This document shows positions 7,532 to 15,562 of a DNA stretch of 64,000 nt, piece by piece; position 1 is the first letter of the stretch; every line of letters begins with the position of its first letter. The stretch covers positions 21,329 through 85,328 of the forward strand of contig JAFUBA010000093.1 of NCBI GenBank assembly GCA_017460395.1, written 5' to 3'. The DNA is from Clostridia bacterium (GTDB lineage Bacteria; Bacillota; Clostridia; Christensenellales; Aristaeellaceae). The notes under the pieces are model-generated. The model searched no databases. It saw only the letters and a program-made list of their open reading frames with translations, and had not been told where the DNA came from. The position numbers were made by a program, and so were the translations under genes.

Positions 7532-8065
7532 TTACTGATTGCCGCCGCCAAGATTGGTCAGAGCATCACCGATGCCGCTCAGCACATCGCCAAGGCCGCC
7601 GCCGAGGGATTCGGTGATGGAAGACAGATCAAGGCCGGACAGGTCAAAGGAAGAAAGGTCGAAAGAACCGAGACTGAAGCTGCTCAGGTCAAAGCTGCCG
7701 ATCAGGTCGGTGATCTGGGAGACGCTGGAGATGCCCAGCCCCTGCACCTTTTCGATGAGACCGGAGACCTTCTCACCGATGCCGGAGGTCCACTCCTTCT
7801 CGCTGAAGAAAGACTGCACGGACTCGAGAATGCCGGACCAGTCGACGGCACTGAGCTTTTCCTGGAAATTGCCCCAGCCATCCGTGTTCACGCGGGAACG
7901 GATCAGCGAGGGAAGCTCCTCCCAGTTTTCGACGCCGAGATTTTCAAGAAGACTTGTGAAGAAGGAATCAGGATCGTCCTGAACGACCTTCACGGTGACT
8001 CCCTCCGCAAAGGCGAAGGAGAAAAGGAACATCAGGGCAACGAGCAGACAGGCAACCTTGCGCAT
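7532..8065 (-). CDS. Small secreted protein with SFDLSS-type repeats, unknown function
   Basis: 177 residues. A signal peptide (MRKVACLLVALMFLFSFAF, cleavage near AFA-EG) is followed by a helical region (LLENLGVENWEELPSLI, then a SGILESVQSFF stretch). A striking repeat follows: SSFDLSSFSLGSFDLSSFDL continuing SGLDLSS, i.e. five-residue units of the form S-x-D-L-S that could build a regular beta-solenoid or a staple on the cell surface. The C-terminus is Gly-rich. No enzymatic motif is present. The start has an excellent ribosome site (TAAGGAGG, seven bases upstream) and the gene has its own near-consensus promoter at 8153-8181 and its own terminator, so it is a monocistronic, probably well expressed exported protein. 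Confidence 0.75.
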   Translation of the reverse strand: MRKVACLLVALMFLFSFAFAEGVTVKVVQDDPDSFFTSLLENLGVENWEELPSLIRSRVNTDGWGNFQEKLSAVDWSGILESVQSFFSEKEWTSGIGEKVSGLIEKVQGLGISSVSQITDLIGSFDLSSFSLGSFDLSSFDLSGLDLSSITESLGGGLGDVLSGIGDALTNLGGGNQ

Positions 8066-8152
8066 AGAAAAACCTCCTTAAGCTTAGGGCATTTTGCCCG
8101 GGTAACCGAAGACGGGTGGCAGCCAGTGCCGCCTCGCGTCTTTTCGGAGGTC

Positions 8153-8181
8153 ATTCTACCGAAAGTGCTGTCTGGTGTCAA
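8153..8181 (-). promoter_or_regulatory. Near-consensus sigma-A promoter for the secreted repeat protein
   Basis: On the minus strand TTGACA (8181-8176) and TAGAAT (8158-8153) are separated by exactly 17 bases. The -35 hexamer overlaps the stop codon of the gene at 8178-8810. Confidence 0.75.
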
Positions 8182-8810
8182 AGCCCCTGTGCTTCCGCTG
8201 TCGCCAGTGTCTCCAGAGACTTTCGAATGCCGGCAAGCTCTTCCTGGATCTTTTCGATGTGCTCTGCGAGGCTCTCAATGGCCTCCTGTTTTCTGCTCTT
8301 CGCTGCGAAGGCAGGGCTCATGGCATCCTCGAGGGTATCTGGGAGGGGAGAGATGCCTCTGAAGTTATCCAGATCATCCATCTGGTTGCAGCAATGCCCG
8401 AAGTCGTCAATCGCGAGTGTCCGGACGGGCAGGTAATGCGTGACAGGAGAAGACTCGTGGTCACTTTTGCCGTCCCCCGGAAAGGCCAGAAGCACAGGGC
8501 GGGAGGACAGGTTGAGGATGAAGGTATAATCGCTGTAGCCGTGCTCATGGGCCGAAAGGGGCGATGGGACAGGCAGGCCTTCCCGCCAGATCGGGCCCTC
8601 CGGGTATCCGTAACGGCGCTTGTTGAAGGCGGAGATTTGCTTTCTGAAATGGTCCCGGCTGTATACGCCCTTCATGAAGTCTGCAAAATCCTGCCCGTAG
8701 CCAGAGGCGTACATGTCACCGTTGAACTCGATGGAAATGTCCATGAGAGGGGCACCGTCCGGCCCGTCATAGATGAGGATGCCGCGTCCTCGTGTCATGA
8801 AAAACCACAT
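8178..8810 (-). CDS. Hypothetical cytoplasmic protein with C-terminal coiled coil
   Basis: About 210 residues from the ATG at 8810 (a second ATG at 8798 has a better spaced AGGA and could be the true start). It opens MWFFMTRGRGILIYDGPDG and continues with a mixed alpha/beta domain containing SIEFNGDMYASGYGQDFADF and a Tyr/Pro-rich RRYGYPEGPIW. Residues after about 170 (RKQEAIESLAEHIEKIQEEL) form a likely coiled coil. I recognise no family and no catalytic motif; a Cys-Cys pair occurs in FGHCCNQMDD. There is no signal peptide or membrane span. It lies downstream of nrdG but behind a terminator, so it is probably transcribed on its own. Confidence 0.55.
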   Translation of the reverse strand: MWFFMTRGRGILIYDGPDGAPLMDISIEFNGDMYASGYGQDFADFMKGVYSRDHFRKQISAFNKRRYGYPEGPIWREGLPVPSPLSAHEHGYSDYTFILNLSSRPVLLAFPGDGKSDHESSPVTHYLPVRTLAIDDFGHCCNQMDDLDNFRGISPLPDTLEDAMSPAFAAKSRKQEAIESLAEHIEKIQEELAGIRKSLETLATAEAQGL

Positions 8811-8933
8811 CCTGGTCGTGTAGTCAGCCTGTGTGCACCCGGGCTGCCGTAAGACAGCATAGCAGGCCCGGCCGGGAAATGATATATACTGGCAGGCTAA
8901 ATTTTGGAGCATATGGCCATGGCCTGAGAACAT

Positions 8934-8972
8934 AAAAAAGGCGCGGACAGGTTCTTTCGCCTGCCTGCGTCT
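8934..8972 (-). terminator. Terminator after nrdG
   Basis: On the minus strand an imperfect GC-rich hairpin with a CAGG/CCTG core and loop CGAAAGAA is followed by a six-T run (plus-strand A-run 8934-8939). It lies at the end of nrdG and closes the nrdD operon. Confidence 0.65.
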
Positions 8973-9492
8973 AATCGTATTCTCCGAGCCACCGGGGACT
9001 CGTCTCCTCCGTGGCCTTTCCAAGTCTGAGACTCTCCTGCACATTCAACACCCTCTGGTTCCGGCTGCCCCGGAAGTTGAGATCCAGGGACCGCTCGGCG
9101 AGAAGAAAGGGGCCGTCGATCAGGACATCAAGTGCAGAAAGCAGCGCCCGCTGTGCATCTGTCCCCTCAAGCAGTTCTTCAAAGGTGTAGCCGGTGTAGG
9201 ATGCAACCTCGCATCCATGTTCCTTCAGCATGCTGACCAGCGGCAGGAGCGCTTTTGCCTGGGCAAAGGGCTCACCGCCGGAGAGTGTGACACCCCGGCA
9301 AAGGGGGTTGTGGTGCACGAGCTCAAAGAGCTCTTCCGCGCTTTTTTCTGTCCCGCCTGCAAAATCCCAGGTTTCCGGATTGTGGCAGCCCGGGCAGTGG
9401 TGGGGACAGCCCTGCACGTAGAAGGTGGTGCGGATGCCGGGACCATCCACGATGCTGTCGCGGGTGATCCCGGCCATGCGGATCATGCTCAT
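8971..9492 (-). CDS. nrdG: Anaerobic ribonucleotide reductase activase (radical SAM)
   Basis: 173 residues. The N-terminus TRDSIVDGPGIRTTFYVQG runs into CPHHCPGCHNPE, the CxxxCxxC motif that holds the [4Fe-4S] cluster of radical-SAM activases, followed by the WDF signature typical of NrdG. A later TLSGGEP segment is the SAM-binding GGE motif. NrdG uses SAM and reduced flavodoxin to generate the glycyl radical needed by class III ribonucleotide reductase. Its ATG overlaps the stop of the preceding glycyl-radical peptide gene as ATGA, so the two are translationally coupled. Length and motif order are normal for the family. Confidence 0.95.
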   Translation of the reverse strand: MSMIRMAGITRDSIVDGPGIRTTFYVQGCPHHCPGCHNPETWDFAGGTEKSAEELFELVHHNPLCRGVTLSGGEPFAQAKALLPLVSMLKEHGCEVASYTGYTFEELLEGTDAQRALLSALDVLIDGPFLLAERSLDLNFRGSRNQRVLNVQESLRLGKATEETSPRWLGEYD

Positions 9493-9686
9493 GCCTCGGC
9501 GCTCAGTCCGTGCCGCACGCGGTCATGCTCCTCAGCGCGCTTGGCATCATTCCACTTGTCCATGGTGCCCACCAGGTATCCGGTGATGCGGCGGATGCGC
9601 TCAAAGCCCACGCCCTCGCCAAGCTTCTCGTCCTGGTTGTCCAAAACGACGCTCTCAGCTGCCTTGTTTTCCACGATATTTTCCAT
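9489..9686 (-). CDS. Stand-alone glycyl-radical domain of class III ribonucleotide reductase
   Basis: A 65-residue polypeptide. Its core RRITGYLVGTMDKWNDAK plus AEEHDRVRHG matches the C-terminal tail of NrdD enzymes, where the Gly of the T/C-GYL motif carries the stored radical and the distal RVxH segment is conserved. The upstream 760-residue reductase lacks this tail, so the radical domain is supplied as a separate chain. It has its own ribosome site (AAGGAGGAGA, six bases upstream), lies 52 bases after the nrdD stop in a different frame, and overlaps nrdG by four bases. It should bind the large subunit after activation by NrdG. That it is a genuine split rather than a sequencing frameshift is supported by the intergenic ribosome site. 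Confidence 0.85.
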   Translation of the reverse strand: MENIVENKAAESVVLDNQDEKLGEGVGFERIRRITGYLVGTMDKWNDAKRAEEHDRVRHGLSAEA

Positions 9687-9738
9687 TTGGGTCTCCTCCT
9701 TGCGTTCCTTATGCGCTGTCCACAGATGTCTGTGGGAC

Positions 9739-12021
9739 TTATTCGATGCCTCTGAATGCCACCAGCTCCGGATAGAGCTTCTTCATTTCCTCCACGCGGC
9801 TGGTGGGTACGCGGTGCCCCTCACGCCGTCCGCAGCGCGGGCACATATCTCCGATGATGCCCACATACCCGCACACAGGATCCCTGTCCACGGGGTGGTT
9901 GATGCTCCCATACCCGATGCCGCAGTCATGCATCCAGCGGACGACCTGCTCAAAGGCCTCCACGTTCCGTGCTGTGTCGCCGTCCAGCTCCACGTAGCTG
10001 ATGTGGCCCGCGTTGCACAGCGCGTGATAGGGTGCCTCCAGACGGATCTTATCATAGGCGGAGATATGATACCAGACCGGGATGTGGAAGCTGTTGGTGT
10101 AATACTCACGGTCGGTGATGCCGGGGAGCTTCCCGAAGCGCTTCTGGTCCTGGCGGATGAACTTGCCGGAGAGGCCCTCTGCAGGGGTGGCCAGCAGGGT
10201 GAAGTTCATCTTCATCTCCTGGGAGCGCTTATCGCAGAATGCCCGCATATGGCGGATGATGTTCAGGCCCTTTTCCTGCATCTCCTCGCTCTGCCCGTGG
10301 TGCTCTCCGTAGAGGGCTGTGAGGCACTCGGCCAGGCCGATGAACCCGATGGACAGCGTGCCGTGCTTGAGGACTTCGCGGATTGGGTCTGCGATGTGCA
10401 GCTTGTCACTGTCAAGCCACACGCCCTGGCCCATCAGGAAGGGGAAGTTGTAGACGTGCTTCTGAGCCTGAATTTCAAACCGGTCAAGAAGCTGCTGGGC
10501 CACAAGCTCCAGGAGCTCATCCAGCCTCTTGTAGAACCCTTCCTCGTCGTCTCTGTGCTCCAGGGCGATCCTCGGCAGGTTGATGGACGTGAAGGACAGG
10601 TTGCCGCGGCTGTAGCTGATCTGCCGCGCCGGATCATAGACGTTCCCGATCACCCTCGTGCGGCAGCCCATGGTGGCCACCTCGGTCTCGGGGCGCCCGG
10701 GCACGTAGTACTGGAGGTTGAAGGGGGAGTCGATGAAGACGAAGTTGGGGAACAGACGGCGCGCACTCACCTTGCAGCTGAGGCGGAAGAGGTCATAGTT
10801 GGGATCGCCGGGATTGTAGTTGACGCCCTCCTTGACCTTGAAAATGTGGATGGGGAAGATGCAGGTCTCCCCGTGTCCAAGGCCCGCGTCCAGGGCCAGA
10901 AGGACGTTGCGCATGGCCATGCGGCCCTCGGGGGTGATGTCCGTGCCGTAGTTGATGGACGAGAACGGCGTCTGGGCACCCGCGCGGGAGTGCATGGTGT
11001 TGAGGTTGTGGACGAATCCCTCCATGGCCTGGAAGGTGTCATGGTCAGTGCGCTTGAAGGCACGCTTGCGCACACGGGCGAGCAGGTGCCGCACGGCGTC
11101 AGACTCAAGACTGTAGGCGCTGGCGAGCGCCTGGCAGAGCTGATCGTCGAAGCCGGGCCGGTTCTCAAGCTTTGCAAGTGCGCCCTGCTCCCGCTCAACG
11201 TCGGTCAGGATGGCCGTGACACGGTCCTTCTCGTCCTCGAGGTCCAGCTGGTCCTCCAGAACCTCGACCAGGATGTTCAGGAAATTCTTGTGGTAGCTCT
11301 TGCCCACGCCCTCTGCCATGGCATAGTCAAAGTTCGGGATGGACTGGCCGCCGTGCTGGTCGTTCTGATTGGACTGGATGGCGATGGCCGCCAGGGCTGC
11401 ATAGCTCTGAATCGACTGGGGCTCGCGCAGATATCCGTGCCCGGTGGAGAAACCGCCGTGGAACAGACTCAGGATGTCGATCTGCGTGCAGGTGGTGGTC
11501 ATGTGATAGAAGTCGAAATCGTGAATGTAGATATCGCCCTCGCGGAAGGCCCTGGCATGCTCCGGGCGGAGCAGGTACATCTCGTTGTAGGCCTTGGCGC
11601 CGGCAGAGCCGATCTGCAGCATGGAGCCCATGGCGGTGTTGCCGTCGATGTTGGCGTTGTCCCGCTTCAGATCGCTGTCCAGGGCATCCTCCTGGGTGAT
11701 CTCGTTGATGGTCTTCATCAGGGCAGTGTTGGCATCCCTGGTGTAGGTGCGGTTGGCCCGGTAGAGGATGTAGGACTTGGCGGTATCGTTGAAGCCGTAG
11801 TCCATGAGCTGGCGCTCTACGGTGTCCTGGATGGCTTCAATGTCAGGGGATTTCTGGGGAAAGGCGGCTTCCAGTTTGGCCTGCACGGCGTCGGCGACCC
11901 GGGCGGCGTCTGTGGCGCTGCCCTCCCTCGCCGCCTCCATGGCGCGGAGTACGGCGGAAGCGATCTTGTTCTGGTCATACAGGACCTGGCGGCCGTCACG
12001 CTTGATAATGCTGCGTATCAT
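9739..12021 (-). CDS. nrdD: Anaerobic ribonucleoside-triphosphate reductase, large subunit without its glycyl-radical tail
   Basis: 760 residues. Residues 1 to about 95 form an ATP-cone (IIKRDGRQVLYDQNKIASAV) for allosteric control. The body has class III reductase landmarks: TTTCTQIDILSLFHGGFSTG, QSNQNDQHGGQ, FPIHIFKVKEG and the ATMGCRTRV segment with a conserved active-site Cys. Near the end CGYVGIIGDMCPRCG is the zinc-site region. The chain then stops after a helical VEEMKKLYPELVAF tail with no GYL radical motif; that motif is on the next, separate gene. The enzyme makes dNTPs from NTPs under anoxia. The ribosome site (GGAGG) is 13 bases from the ATG, rather far. Confidence 0.95.
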   Translation of the reverse strand: MIRSIIKRDGRQVLYDQNKIASAVLRAMEAAREGSATDAARVADAVQAKLEAAFPQKSPDIEAIQDTVERQLMDYGFNDTAKSYILYRANRTYTRDANTALMKTINEITQEDALDSDLKRDNANIDGNTAMGSMLQIGSAGAKAYNEMYLLRPEHARAFREGDIYIHDFDFYHMTTTCTQIDILSLFHGGFSTGHGYLREPQSIQSYAALAAIAIQSNQNDQHGGQSIPNFDYAMAEGVGKSYHKNFLNILVEVLEDQLDLEDEKDRVTAILTDVEREQGALAKLENRPGFDDQLCQALASAYSLESDAVRHLLARVRKRAFKRTDHDTFQAMEGFVHNLNTMHSRAGAQTPFSSINYGTDITPEGRMAMRNVLLALDAGLGHGETCIFPIHIFKVKEGVNYNPGDPNYDLFRLSCKVSARRLFPNFVFIDSPFNLQYYVPGRPETEVATMGCRTRVIGNVYDPARQISYSRGNLSFTSINLPRIALEHRDDEEGFYKRLDELLELVAQQLLDRFEIQAQKHVYNFPFLMGQGVWLDSDKLHIADPIREVLKHGTLSIGFIGLAECLTALYGEHHGQSEEMQEKGLNIIRHMRAFCDKRSQEMKMNFTLLATPAEGLSGKFIRQDQKRFGKLPGITDREYYTNSFHIPVWYHISAYDKIRLEAPYHALCNAGHISYVELDGDTARNVEAFEQVVRWMHDCGIGYGSINHPVDRDPVCGYVGIIGDMCPRCGRREGHRVPTSRVEEMKKLYPELVAFRGIE

Positions 12022-12421
12022 GGGCGGGATCTGTCCTCCATCATTTGAAATAAAAATGTGAAATGATTATGGATGAATATGAAGAATTATGATTTGAGAA
12101 AGATTTGAAGTCAGTGTCCGAGCCTGAGTGCCATGCGGGACCATCGCTTCGATGAGAAATCCATGATCCGGGGGATGCCAGGAGGCAAATCCCGACATAT
12201 CCCATATTTAGTGGCACATCAGGCTCACAATTACGGCATTTTGTATCATCGGCACTTAGATGTCAATGGGCAAATGGGCAGTTTTTGCCAACATTTTTTG
12301 CTGTATAAGGCACAATTAAAGGGCCGGACGGCCCGAGAATGCAGCAGGAAAGCGCTCTTTTCGGCCCTGAAGAAAAAATCCAGGGTCCAGAAAAAATTTT
12401 TGTATGCACAATTTCGCAGAG

Positions 12422-12437
12422 CCACCACATATTGTGG
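12422..12437. promoter_or_regulatory. Weak NrdR-box-like sequence
   Basis: CCACCACATATTGTGG agrees at 12 of 16 positions with the NrdR consensus ACACWATATATWGTGT as I recall it, and it keeps the central ATATTGTG. It lies 400 bases upstream of nrdD, which is far, and I could not find the usual second box 31 bases away. Confidence 0.22.
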
Positions 12438-12553
12438 GATACGGACAAATACCTCCACATTCTGAAGGATGCCCGGCGGATGGGAGCGCTTGTTGCATAA
12501 ATGCAGCTGCTTTGTTGCATATTTTCGCCCAGGCACCTGTCACAGCATCACGA

Positions 12554-12586
12554 TTAACGAAACTTTAACACAGAATATGGTATACT
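12554..12586 (+). promoter_or_regulatory. Promoter with two 11-bp spaced TTAACR repeats (autoregulatory site D)
   Basis: TTAACG at 12554 and TTAACA at 12565 are exactly 11 bases apart, followed by TATACT at 12581-12586. There is no -35 hexamer at the standard distance; the second repeat occupies that region. The arrangement matches the downstream half of the four-repeat operators at 14999, 16089 and 19631, so the regulator probably controls its own synthesis. Confidence 0.6.
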
Positions 12587-12616
12587 GGTGGGGAAGTCAC
12601 CAGAGGAGGCGATGGC

Positions 12617-13291
12617 GTGTTTAAGATTCTGGTCGTGGAAGATGAGAAGGAACTGAACCGGCAGGTGTGTGCATACCTGAAGCAGAATGGCTACGAGGCG
12701 GTTGGGTGCCTGAGTGCCAACGATGCCTTCAATGCCATGTACAATGATCTCTATGATCTCATCGTGTCCGACATCATGATGCCGGGCATGGACGGGTTTG
12801 ATTTTGCCCGCACGGTGCGGGAGACGAGGGAGGACATCCCGATCCTCTTTATGACCGCGCGGGATGACTTTGCCGCCAAGAGGCAGGGATTCCAGATCGG
12901 CGTGGATGATTACATGGTAAAGCCCGTGGACCTCGAAGAGCTCGTCCTGAGAATCGGTGCGCTGCTTCGGCGCTCGAGGATCTCCGGCAGCCACCGGCTT
13001 GAGGTGGGAGATGTGGTGCTGGACTCGGACGAGCGCTCCTGCACGGTGGGCGGAAGTGAAGTGCCGCTGACCACAAGGGAATTCAACATTCTCTACAAGC
13101 TCCTGTCCTATCCGAAAAAGACCTTCACCCGCGCCCAGCTCATGGACGAATTCTGGGATGCCGATTCCTCCTCCACGCTGCGCACGGTGGACGTGTACAT
13201 GACCAAGCTTCGGGAGAAGTTTGGAAACTGCGGCGCATTTGAGATTCAGACGGTGCGCGGCCTCGGGTACAAGGCGGTGGTCCTCTCATGA
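12617..13291 (+). CDS. OmpR/PhoB-family response regulator
   Basis: 224 residues from a GTG start with AGGAGG seven bases upstream. The receiver domain has the acidic pair VVEDE (residues 7-10), the phospho-acceptor Asp52 in SDIMMPGMDG and the Lys of YMVKP. The C-terminal winged helix carries LTTREFNILYKLL and RTVDVYMTKLREKFG followed by QTVRGLGYK, typical of OmpR-type DNA-binding domains, which bind direct repeats about 11 bases apart. Such repeats stand upstream of this gene and of three neighbouring transcription units. It overlaps the kinase gene by four bases. A PhoP-like TTAACA recognition sequence is seen, but sequence alone does not identify the signal. Confidence 0.93.
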   Translation: MFKILVVEDEKELNRQVCAYLKQNGYEAVGCLSANDAFNAMYNDLYDLIVSDIMMPGMDGFDFARTVRETREDIPILFMTARDDFAAKRQGFQIGVDDYMVKPVDLEELVLRIGALLRRSRISGSHRLEVGDVVLDSDERSCTVGGSEVPLTTREFNILYKLLSYPKKTFTRAQLMDEFWDADSSSTLRTVDVYMTKLREKFGNCGAFEIQTVRGLGYKAVVLS

Positions 13292-14337
13292 ATAAAGAAC
13301 GGCGGCGCTTTCTCATCTGGCGGTACGTGACCTTCTTTCTCCTGATCTCCTTTGTGGTCACCTCATCGTTTCTGCTCTTTTTCAATTCCATGCAGATCGA
13401 TTCTACGGTCCTGGCCCAGAATGCCGTTCTGACCTTCGGCAATATTCTGTTTCTCAGCTTTTTCTGCTGCCTGGCGGAATGGGTGCTGCGCAAGATCACC
13501 GTGGACAAGCCCATCCGGCAGATCCGCGAGGCCACAAGACGGCTGACCGAGGGCGACCTGTCCGCGCGAATCGACACCTCGAGCTTTCGGGTGTTCAGCG
13601 AGGATTTCAACGGTATTGCCGAGGACTTTAACCTCATGGCGGAGGAGCTGTCGAGCACGAACACCCTGAGGACAGACTTTGTGTCCAATGTGTCCCATGA
13701 GCTGAAAACGCCCCTGGCCGTGATCCGGAACTATGCAAAGCTGATGCAGAGCGGTGACCTGACAGACGCTCAGCGCATGGAGTACGCACAGGGCATTGAC
13801 CGGGCGACGCAGCGCATGACGGCGCTGATCACCAACATCCTGAAGATGAACAAGCTGGAAAACCAGCAGATCAGCCCGAAGGTGCAGGAATACGACCTGA
13901 CGGAGCAGGTGGCAGAGTGCCTTCTGTCCTTTGACGATCAGATGGAGCGAAAGCAGCTGGAACTCGAGTGCGAGATGGATGAGCGGATCCTTGTCAGCGC
14001 GGATCCGGAGCTTTTGACGCTTGTGTGGAATAATCTCCTCTCCAATGCAGTCAAGTTTACACCGGATGGCGGGACGGTCTGCGTGTCCGTGAGATGCGAA
14101 AACGAGTGGGCCGTGGTGTCTGTGAAGGATACCGGCTGCGGGATGGACAGGGAGACAGGAAAACATATCTTCGACAAGTTCTTTCAGGGCGACACCTCCC
14201 ACGCCACGGAGGGCAACGGCCTGGGCCTTGCACTGGTAAAGCGGGTGGTCGATCTGACCGGCGGGCAGATCCAGGTGCAGAGCGAAGTCGGAAAAGGGAG
14301 CAATTTTACCGTGAAGATCAGAGGACGCGCCGCATGA
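13288..14337 (+). CDS. Membrane sensor histidine kinase with two TM helices and short external loop
   Basis: 349 residues. Two transmembrane helices (about 11-31 and 46-66) are separated by only about 15 residues, so there is no real extracytoplasmic sensor domain; this architecture is typical of intramembrane-sensing kinases that watch the envelope or partner transporters. A HAMP domain (DKPIRQIREATRRLTEGDL) follows, then the H-box SNVSHELKTPLAVI (His137), an N-box LVWNNLLSNAVKFTPDGG and the G-boxes KDTGCGMD and GNGLGLALVKR. It shares an ATGA overlap with both the regulator upstream and the membrane protein downstream, so the three are translationally coupled. Candidate signals are cell-envelope stress or a peptide antibiotic, inferred from the adjacent ABC pairs. 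Confidence 0.93.
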   Translation: MNKERRRFLIWRYVTFFLLISFVVTSSFLLFFNSMQIDSTVLAQNAVLTFGNILFLSFFCCLAEWVLRKITVDKPIRQIREATRRLTEGDLSARIDTSSFRVFSEDFNGIAEDFNLMAEELSSTNTLRTDFVSNVSHELKTPLAVIRNYAKLMQSGDLTDAQRMEYAQGIDRATQRMTALITNILKMNKLENQQISPKVQEYDLTEQVAECLLSFDDQMERKQLELECEMDERILVSADPELLTLVWNNLLSNAVKFTPDGGTVCVSVRCENEWAVVSVKDTGCGMDRETGKHIFDKFFQGDTSHATEGNGLGLALVKRVVDLTGGQIQVQSEVGKGSNFTVKIRGRAA

Positions 14338-15002
14338 TGAAAGCCCTCCTGTGCCGGCTGCTTCCGGAAAACCTCTCGGAGATCCTGTTCAGCTATGAGC
14401 GCCGCTCCCAGCTCCTTCTGAATCTTTCCCTGGTCGTGAACCTGGTCTACGCAGTCCTCAAGCTGGGGAGTGGAATTTACTATCATTCCTTCTGGATGGG
14501 CGCGCTGGGCATCTATTACGCTGTACTGGGCGGACTGCGCTTTTTCCTTTTGCATGCCATCCACAGGCCAAACGATCAGACACTGATCTACCGGCGCACA
14601 GCCTGGCTTCTGAATCTGCTGACGCTGACCATGACGGGCATCTTTGTGCAGATGGTGCGGGAAAACCGGGCGTATGATTACCCGGGTGTGCTGATTTTTG
14701 CCATGGCCGCGTGGACGTTTGCCAATGTCATCGTGGCGGCAGTGAATCTGATCAGGCGGCAGAAAGACGAAAATAAGGTGCTGGCTGCCGCCCGCTGTGT
14801 ATCCTTTGCAGGAGCCCTCATGTCGATCCTGGCGCTGCAGACAGCGCTGATTGCGCGGTTTGGAGAGGACGATGTCGCCTTTGCCCAGCTCATGAACGCG
14901 CTGGGCGGTGCGGGTGTCACAGCTCTGCTGGTGACCCTGTCCGCGCTGATGATCGCCCGGAGCAGCGCATGGAAAAGCACAGATGAAAACGCTTTGCATT
15001 AA
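14334..15002 (+). CDS. Polytopic membrane protein coupled to the two-component system
   Basis: 222 residues, starting with ATGATG that overlaps the kinase stop. After a short amphipathic N-terminus there are about five to six hydrophobic segments (LSLVVNLVYAVLKLG, GALGIYYAVLGGLRFFLL, LLNLLTLTMTGIFV, VLIFAMAAWTFANVIVAAV, ALMSILALQTALIA, ALLVTLSALMIA). No transporter signature or catalytic motif is visible. Because it is the third gene of the regulator-kinase operon, it may be an accessory of signal detection or an output of the system; this is inference. The stop codon TAA is part of the first TTAACA repeat of the next promoter. Confidence 0.75.
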   Translation: MMKALLCRLLPENLSEILFSYERRSQLLLNLSLVVNLVYAVLKLGSGIYYHSFWMGALGIYYAVLGGLRFFLLHAIHRPNDQTLIYRRTAWLLNLLTLTMTGIFVQMVRENRAYDYPGVLIFAMAAWTFANVIVAAVNLIRRQKDENKVLAAARCVSFAGALMSILALQTALIARFGEDDVAFAQLMNALGGAGVTALLVTLSALMIARSSAWKSTDENALH

Positions 15003-15052
15003 CAATTCTCTAACAAAACTTGAACAATTCGGAAACAAACCTCCTGTATGAT
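14999..15052 (+). promoter_or_regulatory. Four-repeat operator/promoter A
   Basis: AACA cores at 15001, 15012, 15023 and 15034 are spaced exactly 11 bases apart (TTAACA, CTAACA, TTGAACA, AAACA), with the -10 TATGAT at 15047-15052. The distance from the first T to the -10 is 48 bases, identical to sites B and C. A conserved CTGTCAG follows the -10. Confidence 0.75.
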
Positions 15053-15142
15053 TGACCTGTCAGTCGGAAACCCGGGGATGAAAAGCAGAGAAGGAATCAG
15101 CAGAAGGTCATGGCACACACGCCAGAGGGAGACCGCTTCATC

Positions 15143-15511
15143 ATGGATAAGAATGAAAACACCGTGAGCATCACCTACTCCGCCGAGGAGCAGAGGGAGC
15201 TGGACGCCATCCGCTCCAAGTACAAAAACGGCGACAAAGCGCAGCCCACAAGGCTTGAGCAGATCAAAAAGCTGGATGCCCGTGTGGAGAGCAGGGCCAT
15301 GGTTGCCGGGCTCAGCGCCGGCATTCTGAGCACTCTGGTGATGGGCGGCGGCATGAGCATGACGCTGTCCCTGGGGCGGCCGGTGCTCGGTATCCTGGTG
15401 GGTGTGGCCGGTCTCCTTGGCATGATTGCCGCCTGGCCCCTGTATCAGAAGGTCCTTAAAAAGGAACGGGAAAAGGCAGCGCCGGAAATCATGCGGCTCA
15501 GTGAAGACTGA
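15143..15511 (+). CDS. Small two-TM protein of a Clostridia family sometimes labelled dihydropteridine reductase
   Basis: 122 residues from the ATG at 15143; an ATG 33 bases upstream is possible but has AGAAGG too close. The order is: a charged helical N-terminus (SAEEQRELDAIRSKYKNGDK, then a LEQIKKLDARVESRAM segment), two hydrophobic helices (about 57-74 and 81-97) and a basic end YQKVLKKEREKAAPEIMRL. This pattern is common in Clostridia small membrane proteins that databases often call dihydropteridine reductase without biochemical support; I see no dinucleotide-binding motif. It is the first gene behind operator A and is followed by the repeat protein, so it is probably an envelope-stress output. 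Confidence 0.7.
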   Translation: MDKNENTVSITYSAEEQRELDAIRSKYKNGDKAQPTRLEQIKKLDARVESRAMVAGLSAGILSTLVMGGGMSMTLSLGRPVLGILVGVAGLLGMIAAWPLYQKVLKKEREKAAPEIMRLSED

Positions 15512-15562
15512 TGCTCTTTTCCAATCTGGCGAAGACAATCTGAAGAGGAGGAAGAAACGGTC

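Larger units (their letters stand above)
12022..12616. other. Divergent AT-rich gap between nrdD and the response regulator
   Basis: This 595-base stretch has no credible gene. It is low in GC and contains the nrdD leader, a GGGCC-ggac-GGCCC hairpin (12321-12334), a candidate NrdR-like box (12422-12437) and the promoter/operator of the response regulator (12554-12586). Confidence 0.6.

Noticed and set aside
9217..12048. A 943-residue open frame on the plus strand opposite nrdD
   Set aside because: It is antisense to a certain gene, has no ribosome site or recognisable domain, and arises from GC-rich codon bias that suppresses stops in the opposite strand.
12320..12440. A gene in the AT-rich gap upstream of nrdD (frames of 75-110 codons on both strands)
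   Set aside because: The frames overlap one another on both strands, lack ribosome sites and read as low-complexity sequence.
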